Assembly (NCBI GenBank): GCA_023512835.1 | Contig: CM042085.1 | Location: 49,395,069-49,459,068 of the forward strand | Length of the DNA stretch: 64,000 bases | Direction: 5' to 3' | Source of the DNA: Taxillus chinensis | Lineage: Eukaryota; Streptophyta; Magnoliopsida; Santalales; Loranthaceae | The notes under the pieces: generated by a model | Told to the model about the DNA's origin: nothing | Databases searched by the model: none | Seen by the model: the letters and a program-made list of their open reading frames with translations, nothing else | Part shown: positions 43,930-54,983 of the stretch, one piece after another | Layout of the letters: every line of letters begins with the position of its first letter | How positions within the stretch are numbered: position 1 is the stretch's first letter | Made by a program: the position numbers and the translations under genes

Positions 43930-45047
43930 AGGAGAGCTTCTGGTGGCTGCCGGAGCGTCTTGCGTGGTGGTCGGAGTCTTGCGTAGAAGTGGGAGCAGGA
44001 GAACATACAAGGTAGGTGTTCTGTTCTTCCTAAATCCTCCTCTGTCCTAGGGTTCTAGGGCAGATTATGAATTATGCCTATTTATATATATATGTAATCC
44101 ATATAGGTGTGATCTCCTATATGGATGTTGGCCTTCAATGGCAGTTTTGATGTATTCTGGTGTTGGATGGTGTGCATATTAAGTGTTTGATAAAATGCCT
44201 GTGTGGATATGTCTGTGTGTATATGCCTAGTATGTGTTTGATTTTATGCCTGATGGGGTCATGCGAACTAAGTGTTTGGTATTATGCCTGTGAAAGTGTG
44301 TATGCTACGTGTTTGGTTTAATGCCTATGTGACCTTGTATCTTGTGCTTGTGGAACCCGGTGGTTGTGGAAGCCCGGGATTGGAACTGTTAGCTTGTATG
44401 GCTAAGCCTATATGGCCTGGGATATGTTAGTCCGTGTGGCTAAGCCTATATGGCCGTGGATATGTTAGCCCGTGTGGCTAAGCCTTGAGAGGTCGTGGAT
44501 ATGTTAGCCCGTGTGGCTAAGCCTGAGTGGCTGTGGATATGTTAGCCTATATGGCTAAGCCTGTATGGCTGTGGATAGGTGGGTGCCATTTGAATGTGGT
44601 ATACAACTTGTTTATATTCTATTGTCACTACACTGCACCTGTACACACTCATGTAGACGCTAGGAGCATGGGATGGGTTGGGGAGACATGATCCCTACTG
44701 AGCTGCGGTTGCTCACCCCTCCCTCTACGTTGTGTTTTCTTTCAGGAACATACAGGCGTTAGGAGGGACCCCAAGGTGGAAGACCTTAATTACTTTATTG
44801 TCTACCATTTATGTTATTTTTATGAGAATTGATGTAACCCCAGTGGGGATGGATTGAAAAGAGGATTTTGTTGTAATAAAGACTGGTTTGGATTGTGGAT
44901 TGCTTTTATGATCTTTACTGTCTTGAATGTGTCGTGGATGTTTAAAATGTTATGTTCGGGGTTTGCACCCTAACCCCTTTGCCCTCCGTGTGGGTACAAG
45001 GGGAGTCACGTGCCGGTTTCCTCGGGTTGGAAATCCGGGGCGTGACC
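43328..45047 (+). repeat. Tekay-like element 2, 5' LTR
   Basis: 1720 bp, TGTAAGGACCCGTACC to CGTGACC (last base C instead of A). It contains the G-box array, a decayed first ACGT palindrome (43761-43782) and an intact second one (43798-43819), a TATA box (TATATAAGG near 43831), a GA repeat (43893-43926) and a unit of about 38-40 bp repeated five times at 44382-44575. Confidence 0.9.
44382..44575 (+). repeat. Minisatellite in the element 2 LTR
   Basis: Five imperfect copies of a 38-40-bp unit, each containing TGGCTAAGCCT and GGATATGTTAG. The same array is at about 51637-51830 in the 3' LTR. Confidence 0.85.
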
Positions 45048-45050
45048 ATA

Positions 45051-45062
45051 TGGTATTAGAGC
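45051..45062 (+). other. Primer-binding site of Tekay-like element 2
   Basis: TGGTATTAGAGC differs from the canonical TGGTATCAGAGC by one C-to-T change. It lies three bases after the LTR. Confidence 0.85.
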
Positions 45063-45455
45063 ATGGTCTAGTTGGCCTAGGGTAGTGGGCGGACCTGGTT
45101 ATCCTAAGTCCTTTGGAGGAGCCTGGAGGGACATGCCTGATCAACATGGTCCTCTTTGAGCCTCCAAGGTGTACTTAGGGTAGTCCAGTCTTGTGGTAGG
45201 ATTTGCATGCATTGGCATTAGGGCACTAGTTGCATTTGCTGTGAATGTGTGCTAAGCTGTGGATAAGATCATATGATTAAGTGAAATGTACAACTCTGAT
45301 TTGTTTGGCAATGTGTACTGAACTGTGCAATGTGATTGATACGATGTATGTGTGCAATGTCATGTGATAGTGGAATTGATCAGTGGGGTAGAGGTAGTGA
45401 TGCGATAGATTATAAAATTGTTTTGACGTTGTGCTTCTTACTTCGTGTAGTAAGA

Positions 45456-46580
45456 ATGCCGCCGAGGAGAGTGACACATGCGTCCGGGGCGATGGGCGAT
45501 GAGTCATCTGCCCATGAGGGTCCGGGTGCGGGACTGTCCGTTGGAGGGCATGCGTTGTTGCTGGCACAGCTATGAGAAGGCATCCGGCTGGAGGTACGAG
45601 AGCTACGGGAGGGACTCCGGCAGGAGGTTCGGGAGGAGGTGCGCCGTGAGATGGCAGCACAGCAGGTAGTACCACCACCACCACCAGTAGGAGAGCTACC
45701 TCGTGAGCGAGAGAGTTCGCTGGGTGGTGTACCGACTCGTGCAGAGGATGACGTGGTGACACGGTTCCGAAAGGAACAACCTCCGCGATTCAAGGGGGAA
45801 GGTGAACCCGTGGTAGCTGAACAGTGGTTGAGGCAGATAGAGCATGTGTTCTCCTTTCTCCTGCCCCGGGAAGAGGATAAGGTGCGACTAGCAATTCGGC
45901 AGCTGGAGGGGGATGCTTTGGAGTGGTGGACGAGTGTCGCGGGGAGCCGTGCAGTGCAACTCATGCTTTGGGAGGAGTTCTTGCAACTCTTCCATGAGGA
46001 GTTCTTCATGGAATCAGTGAGATGGCAGAAGAGGGAAGAATTCGGCAACTTGAAGCAGGGATCCAGGACGGTACCTGAGTATGAGCGGGAGTTCCGGAGC
46101 TTGAGTAGGTTTGCTCCCGAGGCCGTGGCAAGGGGAGGACCTGAAGGCCCACAAGTTCACCTTGGGTCTCAAGGCCAGCCCTTAGGCAGAGGGTGGCAAT
46201 TCTACGCTTGAGGACCTATGCTGAGGTTGTGGAGACGGCCCGTATAGCTGAGAGGGAGCTGGATGATGGGAGGCAGACCCATCAGGGTCGCCCGTTGCAG
46301 GGTGGGTTGGAGCGTGATTCCGGGTCTAAGCGGCCCAAGACTGAGGAAAGGGATAGCAGTTCTTTCCGCAGCCGGGGACAACCATCAGTGCCCCCAGGGA
46401 GGTCTAGCTTTGGCGGTAGCAGCAGACAGGAAGGTCCAACAGGAGGACTCCCCGGCGGTTGTCATTCTTTGTGGGGAGCAAGGCCACTTCAAGAGGGAGT
46501 GTCCCAAGAAGAACTGGCGATGCAATAGGCGTGGACGAGAAGGCCATTTGAGCCGGGTTTGCCGGAGTAGCAACAAGGGA
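45456..46580 (+). pseudogene. gag of Tekay-like element 2
   Basis: It starts MPPRRVTHASG at 45456. One in-frame stop (TGA at 45573-45575) interrupts an otherwise open frame to 46211. That frame contains REEVRREMAAQQVVPPPPP, FRKEQPPRFKGEGEP and WLRQIEHVFSFLLPREEDK, then LEWWTSVAGS of the capsid core. A frameshift near 46140-46200 leads to RLRTYAEVVETARIAEREL, and a second leads to the zinc knuckle at 46470-46570: CGEQGHFKRECPKKNWRC, then GREGHLSRVC. The nucleocapsid motif is close to intact. Confidence 0.88.
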
Positions 46581-46864
46581 GTTGGAGGCATGGCATCTAG
46601 CATGAGGAGTGACGCCAGTTTCCGTACACCAGCGGAGAGACCAGCTCGTCAGTGGCAGGCTAGTCAGGCAGGATCGAGTCAGACCCGACCCCAGGGGAGG
46701 CCGGAGCGGCAGCAGACTGAGGCTGGAGGCAACCTTAGCGGGAAGCGTCCAGTGAGTGAGCCGACCGGTGGCACGGGCCAAGGAAGGGTGTTTGCGCCTG
46801 AGGCGACGTACCAGGAGGAGGCCGAGCTACCACCCCCACCACCGAGGGTGGAGCAGGATCATCG

Positions 46865-49800
46865 GTGGTTAGAGGTACCCTTTTGATCTCCCGTACATTA
46901 GCTTCTGTTCTTTTCGATACGGGTGCATCATGTTCGTTTGTTGCTGAGCTTGTAATGGACGGCTTGGGGTTAGCTTCTGTGGAGGCCGCGAGGCCCCTAG
47001 TTATGGAGTCTCCGGTGGGAGGCATGATTGAGGTACGACGTGTGTGTCGTGACTGTGTGTTAACCCTAGGAGAGGTGGAGCTGAGTTTTGACTTGTATGT
47101 AATGCCTTTGAGGACGTTTGACCTGATCTTGGGTATGGATTGGCTTATGGCCTTCCAGGCCAAGATAGATTGTTATCGGCGGCGTGTATCGTTCGTGACA
47201 CCTGCAGGGACCTCTTGCACCCTGCAGGGGGAGTGGGACTGTGAGGCGAGTCGGGCCGGGCCGGTGTTGGACCAGTGGGGTGCCATTACCCACAGGTTGG
47301 CAGCCCTGATCTTTGCTGAGGTGGGTAAGGTGGAAAAGAGGGTGTGGCCCGCTGTTGTGGACCAATTTCAGGATGTCTTCCCTGACCAGTTGAGGAGTTT
47401 ACCTCCGCAGAGGAGTGTGGAGTTCACCATTGAATTGGTGCCGGGAACGGGTCCAATTTCCCAAGTAGCGTATTGTATGGGGCCAGCCGAGCTGAGGGAG
47501 CTGCAGAGGCAAATCGAGGAGTTGGTGGGCCAAGGGTATATCAGACCGAGTACCTCACCTTGGGGTGCTCCAGTGCTCTTTGCTAAGAAGGCTGATGGCA
47601 CACTTCGTCTCGCATCGACTACAGGAAGTCGAATTCGGTGATTGTGAAGAATAAGTACCCGTTGCCTCGGATAGATGACCTGTTTGACCAATTGAGTGGG
47701 GCCCAGGTGGTTTTCCAAGATAGATTTACGGTCGGGGTATCACCGGCTCGGGGTTAGGGAGGAGGACATCCCTAAGACGGCTTTTCGGTGCGGTATGGGC
47801 ATTATGAGTGGGTCGTGATGCCTTTCGGGCTCACTAATGCGCCAGCGGTGTTCATGCATTTGATGAACCAAGTCTTTGCCCCATACTTAGACTCGTTCGT
47901 GGTGGTGTTTATCGACGATATCTTGGTGTATTCCAAGACCGAGAAGGGGCATGTGGAGCACTTGGCAACAATGTTGCAAACCTTGAGGGACCAGCAGCTG
48001 TTTGCTAAGTTTAGCAAGTGTGAGTTTTGGCTGCAGGAGGTTCACTTTCTTGGCCACGTGGTGTCAGCTGAGGGACTTAGGGTGGACCCAGCCAAGATTG
48101 AGGCTGTGGCATCATGGGCGAGGCCAACCAACGTTTTTGAGATCCGTAGCTTTCTTGGCTTGGCGGGGTATTATCGCCGTTTTGTAGAGGGGTTCTCCCG
48201 TTTGGCGGCTCCTATGACGGCGTTGACTAGGAAAGGTGTGAAATTTGAGTGGACGGACAAGTGCCAGCAGGCATTTGAGACTCTCAAAACCCGTTTGACC
48301 ACTGCACCGGTGTTGAGGTTACCTCGGGAGGATATTCCATATGAGGTATACTGTGATGCGTCCAGGGTTGGTTTGGGGTGTGTGCTTATGCAGGAGCACA
48401 GTGTGGTGGCTTATGGGTCAAGGCAGTTCAAGCCTCATGAGCAGAATTATCCTACTCATGACCTTGAGTTAGCGGCTGTCATCTTCGCCCTGAAGAGTTG
48501 GCAGCATTACCTCTTGGGGGAGAAGTTTGTGGTGTTCTCAGATCACAAGAGCCTTCAATACATCTTTACCCAGAAGGACTTGAATTTGAGGCAGAGGAGA
48601 TGGGTAGAGTATTTGCAGACCTTTGAATTACTCTTGCTTATACCCCGGGCAAGGGTAATATTGTGGCTGACGCGTTGAGCAGAAAAGGGAAAGCTGAGGT
48701 GGCCGTGAGAGAGTGGAAGCTGATAGAGCAGTTGGCGATGTTGCAGCTGCAGCCTGTTGTTCGTGATGGGACAGTCCTGAGTCCTTTGGTGGTTGTGCCT
48801 GAGTTGTACCAGCGCGTCCGGGAGGAACAATGGGTGACATTGAGTGTGAGGTTCTCCGTGCCCGTATTGAGGCCGGTGAGCTATCCGAGGACCGGACAGA
48901 GGGTCCCGAGCATGAGTTGTCATTTCAGGGGCGGTTGGTAATGGCTTCTTCCCTCGGGGATGAGGTGATGAGGGAGTTTCACCGGTCTAGAGTTGCTTGT
49001 GCATCCAGGGGGTACGAAGATGTACCATGCGCTTCGGGGACATTTTTGGTGGCCTGGGATGAAACGCGATGTGGCCGCCTTTGTTTCGCGGTGCCTCACG
49101 TGTCGGTAGGTGAAGGCCGAGCATCGGCGGCCGGCGGGCATGTTACAGCCATTGCCCATAGCGGAGTGGAAGTGGGACCACATAGCGATGGATTTTGTGA
49201 CTGGTCTTCCACCCACCACAGGGAGGAAAGATATGATTTGGGTGATTGTGGCTCGACTCACAAAGTCGGCCCATTTCCTGGCTGTTCGCGAGCGGGACTC
49301 CATTGGGACCTTGAGTCAGTTGTACATGAACGAGATTGTGAGACCGCATGGAGTACCATCATCGGTTGTCTCGACCGGGATTCGAGGTTCACTTCCCGTT
49401 TTTGGGCAGGTTTGCAGGAGGCTATGGGGACCAAGCTTCACTTGAGTACAGCCTTTCACCCTAAGACTGACGGTCAGACAGAGAGGACGAATCAGACTTT
49501 GGAGGACATGTTATGGGCCTGTGTGTTAGATTTTGGGGGTTCGTGGGCAACTCACCTTCCTTTGGTGGAGTTTGCCTACAATAACAGTTATCAGGCATCC
49601 ATTGGGATGGCTCCTTTTGAGGCGTTGTATGGGCGGCCGTGTCGATCACCTTTGTGTTGGACCGAGGTGGGGGAGACAGCTCTCTTGGGACCGCAGTTGG
49701 TTCAAGAGGCTACCGAGAAGGTTAAGTTGATTCGTCAGCGTTTGTTATCAGCTCAGAGTCAGCAGAAATCTTATACGGATCAGCGGCGGCGACCTTTGGA

Positions 49801-50238
49801 GTTTTCTGTTGGTGATCATGTGTTTCTTCGTGTTTCCCCACGTCGTGGACATCGACGGTTTGGGCGAGGTTCCAAGCTATCTCTGCGGTTTATTGGTCCT
49901 TTTGAGATTCTGGATCGTGCGGGGCCTGTAGCCTACCGCTTAGCGTTACCACCGCGGCTGAGTCGAGTGCACAATGTCTTCCACATGTCCCAGTTGCGGA
50001 AGTATTACCCTGACCCCACCCATGTGATCGATTGGGGGACCTTAGACATTGAGGATGACTTGTCTGTTGTTGAGGCCCCTATCCGTATCCTAGATCGGCG
50101 AGAGAAGCTTTTGCGTGGTCGTGCTCTTCCTTTGGTTGTGTGCTGTGGCAGTACCGTGGCATTAAGGAAGAGATGTGGGAACGTGAGTCCGTGATGCGTG
50201 AGCAGCACCCAGAATTGTTCGAGGACGAACAATCTTAA
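46865..50238 (+). pseudogene. pol of Tekay-like element 2 (protease, RT, RNase H, integrase, chromodomain)
   Basis: Protease: LFDTGASCSF with an intact DTGAS at 46916, then LILGMDWLMAF. RT begins near 47400 ([15 protein letters not shown]) and loses one base near 47612; it continues at 47788 with [17 protein letters not shown] and FIDDILVYS (catalytic DD intact). RNase [18 protein letters not shown] and [13 protein letters not shown]. One base is missing near 48626. Integrase: zinc-finger region at 48960-49110, MDFVTGLP and [11 protein letters not shown] (49190-49300) in one frame, then [11 protein letters not shown] to [17 protein letters not shown] in another. The chromodomain-type end (50040-50238) has one more frameshift near 50135 and stops at 50236. 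At least five frame changes are needed. Confidence 0.9.
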
Positions 50239-50567
50239 GCGTGGGAGGTGGCTGTTGGCCAAGGGATAGTGATGTGTTTTCTTGTATTAGTTGTGTACGA
50301 TTTGGTGTATTTGTATTGTCTTTTAAAGACATGTGTTCTTATTTGTGATGTGTTTTGAGATGTGTATTCATGACATGCGGACATGTGTTATATGCATTAT
50401 TGTGGTTATGGATTATGGTGGTACCTTGTTATGTGCTGTTATGTGTTGTGCGCGGTGTATGACCCATTTGGGTGTTGTGGCTCGCCGTGTGGCAAATGGG
50501 TAGCTTGTGTTTGTTTTCCTCGTATGTCATTTCTTTTCGAGGACGAAAAGTCTTAAGGGGGAGAGGA
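50239..50567 (+). other. 3' untranslated tail and polypurine tract of element 2
   Basis: 329 bp without coding sequence, ending TTTTCGAGGACGAAAAGTC and the purine tract AAGGGGGAGAGGA (50555-50567). A GAGGACGAACAATCTTAAG copy at 50221-50239 and the GAGGACGAAAAGTCTTAAG copy at 50539-50557 are near-duplicates, which suggests an old local duplication of the pol end. Confidence 0.8.
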
Positions 50568-51130
50568 TGTAAGGACCCGTACCTTGAGTTAGTCACAGTT
50601 TTGCCTTCTGAGTAGAGTTTTTCTAGATTTTGACCTAGTGAATGGACTCCAATGAATTCACGTGCAAAAGGAAAGATGCTTAGAATGATGTCCTCTATCT
50701 ACCACAGAAGTTTCAGGCCAAATGGACGTGTGTGTGAGGTGCACGTGAAATGGGTCCATTTCACGTGCAAGTGTGGTTGTCTTCTACATGATGCAAGGAG
50801 GCTAGGGGTGAAGTTTGAGCGCATTTGGAGTGCATTTGGAGTTGCACGTGAATTGGGGAATTCACGTGCAAATTGGCGTGCAGGCATGTTTTTGCATGGT
50901 TACCTTGGTTTTGTCATTCTAATCATCTTTTCCCAAAGGACCACGTTGGAATTGTGACTATTTTGGTGTGTATGGGTGTGGGAAGGTCATAGCTTGTTCC
51001 ATCAAAACTACGTCGTTTTGATGCTGGGATTCACTTAATCAAAACTACGTCGTTTTGATGTTGTGTTGTCTATATAAGGAGGAGAAGCCCCTCTGTTTTA
51101 GGGTTAGGGTTTGTTGCTCCACCAGCCGTC

Positions 51131-51182
<52 letters not shown>

Positions 51183-52294
51183 AGAGCTTCTGGTGGCTGC
51201 CGGAGCGTCTTGCGTGGTGGTCGGAGTCTTGCGTAGAAGTGGGAGCAGGAGAACATACAAGGTAGGGGTTCTGTTCTTCCTAAATCCTCCTCTGTCCTAG
51301 GGTTCTAGGGCAGATTATGAATTATGCCTGTTTATATATATATGTAATCCATATAGGTGTGATCTCCTATATGGATGTTGGCCTTCAATGGCAGTTTTGA
51401 TGTATTCTGGTGTTGGATGGTGTGCATATTAAGTGTTTGATAAAATGCCTGTGTGGATATGTCTGTGTGTATATGCCTAGTATGTGTTTGATTTTATGCC
51501 CGATGGGTCGTGCGAACTAAGTGTTTGGTATTATGCCTGTGAAAGTGTGTATGCTACGTGTTTGGTTTAATGCCTGTGTGACCTTGTATCTTGTGCTTGT
51601 GGAACCCGGTGGCCGTGGAAGCCTGGGACCGGAACTGTTAGCTTGTATGGCTAAGCCTATATGGCCGTGGATATGTTAGTCCGTGTGGCTAAGCCTATAT
51701 GGCCGTGGATATGTTAGCCCGTGTGGCTAAGCCTGAGAGGTCAGGATATGTTAGCCCGTGTGGCTAAGCATGAGCGGCTGTGGATATGTTAGCCTATATG
51801 GCTAAGCCTGTATGGCTGTGGATAGGTGGGTGCCATTTGAATGTGGTATACAACTTGTTTATATTCTATTGTCACTACACTGCACCTGTACACACTCATG
51901 TAGACGCTAGGAGCATGAGATGGGTTGGGGAGACATGATCCCTACTGAGCTGCGGTTGCTCACCCCTCCCTCTATGTTGTGTTTTCTTTCAGGAACATAC
52001 AGGCGTTAGGAGGGACCCCAAGGTGGAAGACCTTAATTACTTTACTGTCTACCATTTATGTTATTTTTATGAGAATTGATGTAACCCCAGTGGGGATGGA
52101 TTGAAAAGAGGATTTTGTTGTAATAAAGACTGGTTTGGATTGTGGATTGCTTTTATGATCTTTACTGTCTTGAATGTGTCGTGGATGTTTAAAATGTTAT
52201 GTTCGGGGTTTGCACCCTAACCCCTTTGCCCTCCGTGTGGGTACAAGGGGAGTCACGTGCCGGTTTCCTCGGGTTGGAAATCCGGGGCGTGACA
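50568..52294 (+). repeat. Tekay-like element 2, 3' LTR
   Basis: 1727 bp, TGTAAGG to CGTGACA. Both ACGT palindromes are intact (51001-51022 and 51038-51059). The GA repeat is longer than in the 5' copy (51133-51179). Confidence 0.92.
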
Positions 52295-52299
52295 AGTAG

Positions 52300-52631
52300 T
52301 GCCTTCAAGCTTCCACCAAAAAGATGAAATTTGTGATGGGAGATCAACTCATTAGCGTCTTCAAGGAAACAAGTTTCCTAGTCACCAGGCTAGCATCAGT
52401 TTCTTATGTTGAGAAAAAGGAAGATATACCAGAATGCTCCTATCGGGCATTTGAGATGGTGAATGTCACTTTTGCCCCAAGCCATTATCTCTCAAAGGCT
52501 ACAAGAATGGTTGCAGCCACCATGATCAAACAAGGGTACAAACCAGGGCAAGGATTAAGCCCAAAGGCTCAAGGAATCCAGAAACCATCGACCATCCCAG
52601 AAAATACTGAGAAGTTTGGGCTGGGCTATAT
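52300..52631 (+). pseudogene. Ogre/Tat protease and G-patch-like region, 3' part
   Basis: It continues the gene cut at 43327. After the target duplicate the codons read PSSFHQK; then one extra base (G near 52323) shifts the frame to MKFVMGDQLISVF, the expected sequence after HMAGAV in this family. Further on, AATMIKQGYKPGQGLSPKAQG and NTEKFGLGY match the glycine-rich stretch preceding RT. It is cut at 52631 by the LARD LTR. Confidence 0.85.
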
Positions 52632-54506
52632 TGTCACGTCCCTGAATTCCAAGAAACTCAGAACCAAGAACGTGACTTCCCCATGCCCGCACCCGAAGGG
52701 TCAAGGGGTTGGTGACTAGCACCGATATGGACTACACATCGGGTGCTGTCCGAGATAAACCTATACAATCATACATCAGGGGTATTCTTGTACATTCTCA
52801 CATGCTATGAAATTAAGGAAAATAATTTATTAATAATAGAGTCATGCTATAATTCCAATATAACTTCCACGGACCCTCATCGGGATATTCAAATAATAAA
52901 ATCAATCATATTTTACAAAATCAATAAACCAAGTTATTACAAAATTTAAAACAAACAAAAATTAGCTTCGGACCAGCCTCTAGCGAATGAGTCGATACCT
53001 GAAACATGTCAACAAAGTAGGGGTGAGTACAAATGCCCACTAGGTGATCTCCATCTCCTCACCATCCTATAACATAAATTCCTAAGTCTACATGATCGGT
53101 GTATGCTTGTGCCAGTGTAGTGTCCTACTTTATCACAATAAGCTTACATTCAATCACAAAATATAATATCACACACATTAGATTTCATTCATTAAGGGTA
53201 CACACAAAACAACCCAACCATCCAGGAGATTCCCACATCCAGCTCCAAGGATACCAGTCATTACCAGATAGCCATATGTGGGACCTGTGGTGTCCCTAAC
53301 GACAACCTACCACATATGGAACCTCAGTTAACCAGCCACATAGGGGACTTGCGACCTCTTGCCAGCCCAATATGGGACCTGCGGTTAACCCAACCAACTC
53401 CACCACCAATTCCATATATAATCAATAAATAGAATATTCCAACAGTTAAAATTCAATACAACAGCCTTACAAAATAATTAATTCATCAATCCAGCACTAA
53501 CCACAAATAATATATATATATATATACATACATATATAAATATTCATCAAATATCTAACACCTTAAATATCAATTAAGTAATATTAAGCTACGTACAAGT
53601 AACATTTAAATGCCAAATTTCTAACATTGAACTACAAACAATATTTGTAGTGTCAAACTATAAATATCAAGCCATAAACAATGTTTCTAATACCAAACTA
53701 TTAATGTCAAGCCTCCGACAATATTTTAGATGATAAATTAATAATATCAAGCTTTAAGTAATACTTCGTTTTATTAAACTATAATATCAAACCCAAGCAC
53801 TATTTTCATTATTAAACTAACAATATCATAATTCTTGTTTGACCTTGCTATTGGAATGGTATCAATGAATATGTTATTTTTTACTACTAAATCAAATTAA
53901 ATTAAATTTATCTATATATCTTGATAATTATCAAAATACACATATAGAATACCATGCACGACTTTATAATAATGCACGAATTTATTACTCACATATATTA
54001 ACTATTGACATGCATGACTTAATTCCCATAGTCAATATAATCAATTAAGCCCCCCCCCCTTTTAAAAAAAATCTGACACTAAAAAAAATGCCCCTTTTCT
54101 TTCACTGCCACGAAACCACGCATGTAAAGATGCCCCCTTTTTTTGATTAACAGAATATTAAATAAAATAAAACAAAACCCTTGTGCTGCATTGGATCGAA
54201 CGGATTGTGGAGGTAGGAACGTATAGGTCGCTGCCCCTCCCCCCCCGTCATGGAGACGCTAACCGGGGTATCATTCGACAGCCTGGTGTGCTGCTGCTGC
54301 CGCGCAGAAGAAACCAGGCCAACTGGCCTGGTACGGGTAGAAATTAATAATAATTAATTAGAATATGATAAAAGGGATAACAGGTGCAGTAGCTCGTCCA
54401 AGGATTCGGAACCCGTCGAATTACGCCGCACTGCAATAATCGCCCAGCCGTATGTATATACACGTAAATGAATATATTTATATAAATACATACGTATTCG
54501 AACGTT

Positions 54507-54542
<36 letters not shown>

Positions 54543-54983
54543 CAGTTTGTGTTCGTGCAATAGAATAACAAGGAATCAAGAATTACCTACCTCTTGCCTT
54601 CTGAAGGGATTAAACTCGCAAGAACAGTCTAGAATTGGCGAAGAACGATGAAGAACGCAAAGAACACTAAGAACTCTCCTTCGACGGCTAGGGTTTCTCA
54701 AAACAAAGTTGTAATAAATAATAAAACCCCAAAACCCTATTTTTAATTAAAATTCGTCATATTCCTTTATAATTTCCAAAAAGCCCTTCAAAATTCTAAT
54801 TTTCACTTATTAACTCTCAATTTAACTCCCAAAATTTATTAAATAACCCCTAGAGGCTTCTGGACATCAAATTAGGCCCAAATATTGTCAAAACGATCGT
54901 ATTAATGGCTACATTTTCAAAATAACATTCTTAACATCAAATATAGATTATAAGTTATGCTAACACATATACGGATCCTTACA
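52632..54983 (-). repeat. LARD left LTR (3' LTR)
   Basis: 2352 bp, TGTCACG to GATCCTTACA. It includes tandem units of about 38 bp with ACATATGGGACCTGCGG-like text (53265-53400), a degenerate 55-57-bp repeat (53570-53832), C/T-runs near 54050 and 54236, and a TA microsatellite (about 54508-54540). Confidence 0.85.

Larger units (their letters stand above)
43328..52294 (+). mobile_element. Tekay-like Ty3-gypsy retrotransposon 2
   Basis: It is an 8967-bp element with LTRs at 43328-45047 and 50568-52294 (roughly 97-98% identical by eye), primer-binding site at 45051, gag, pol and purine tract. The flanks AGCAG (43323-43327) and AGTAG (52295-52299) are the target duplication with one mismatch. 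Removing the element and one duplicate reconnects the Ogre/Tat protease reading, which independently confirms the ends. Coding genes are better preserved than in element 1 but still have frameshifts, so it is non-autonomous now. The LTRs share G-box, ACGT and TATA architecture with element 1 but differ in their 3' halves, so this is a sister family. Confidence 0.92.
35496..52631 (+). mobile_element. Ogre/Tat-lineage Ty3-gypsy element, interrupted and truncated
   Basis: The order is: 5' LTR (35496-38149), an Arg-tRNA-type primer-binding site (38152-38170), an extra ORF1 with a DUF7745-like region (38831-40015), a coiled-coil ORF (40094-40273), gag (40775-41970), and protease (42661-43327, resuming at 52300). 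The extra ORF before gag, the primer site and the long LTR are the marks of the Ogre/Tat lineage. The protease gene is split by Tekay-like element 2 (43328-52294) and then stopped by the LARD at 52632. RT, integrase and the 3' LTR are not in the window. The coding parts carry several stops and frameshifts. Confidence 0.85.

Noticed and set aside
44382..44575. CRISPR-like regular repeats (also 51637-51830 and 34560-34860)
   Set aside because: The units are adjacent and degenerate with no unique spacers, inside plant LTRs; they are minisatellites.
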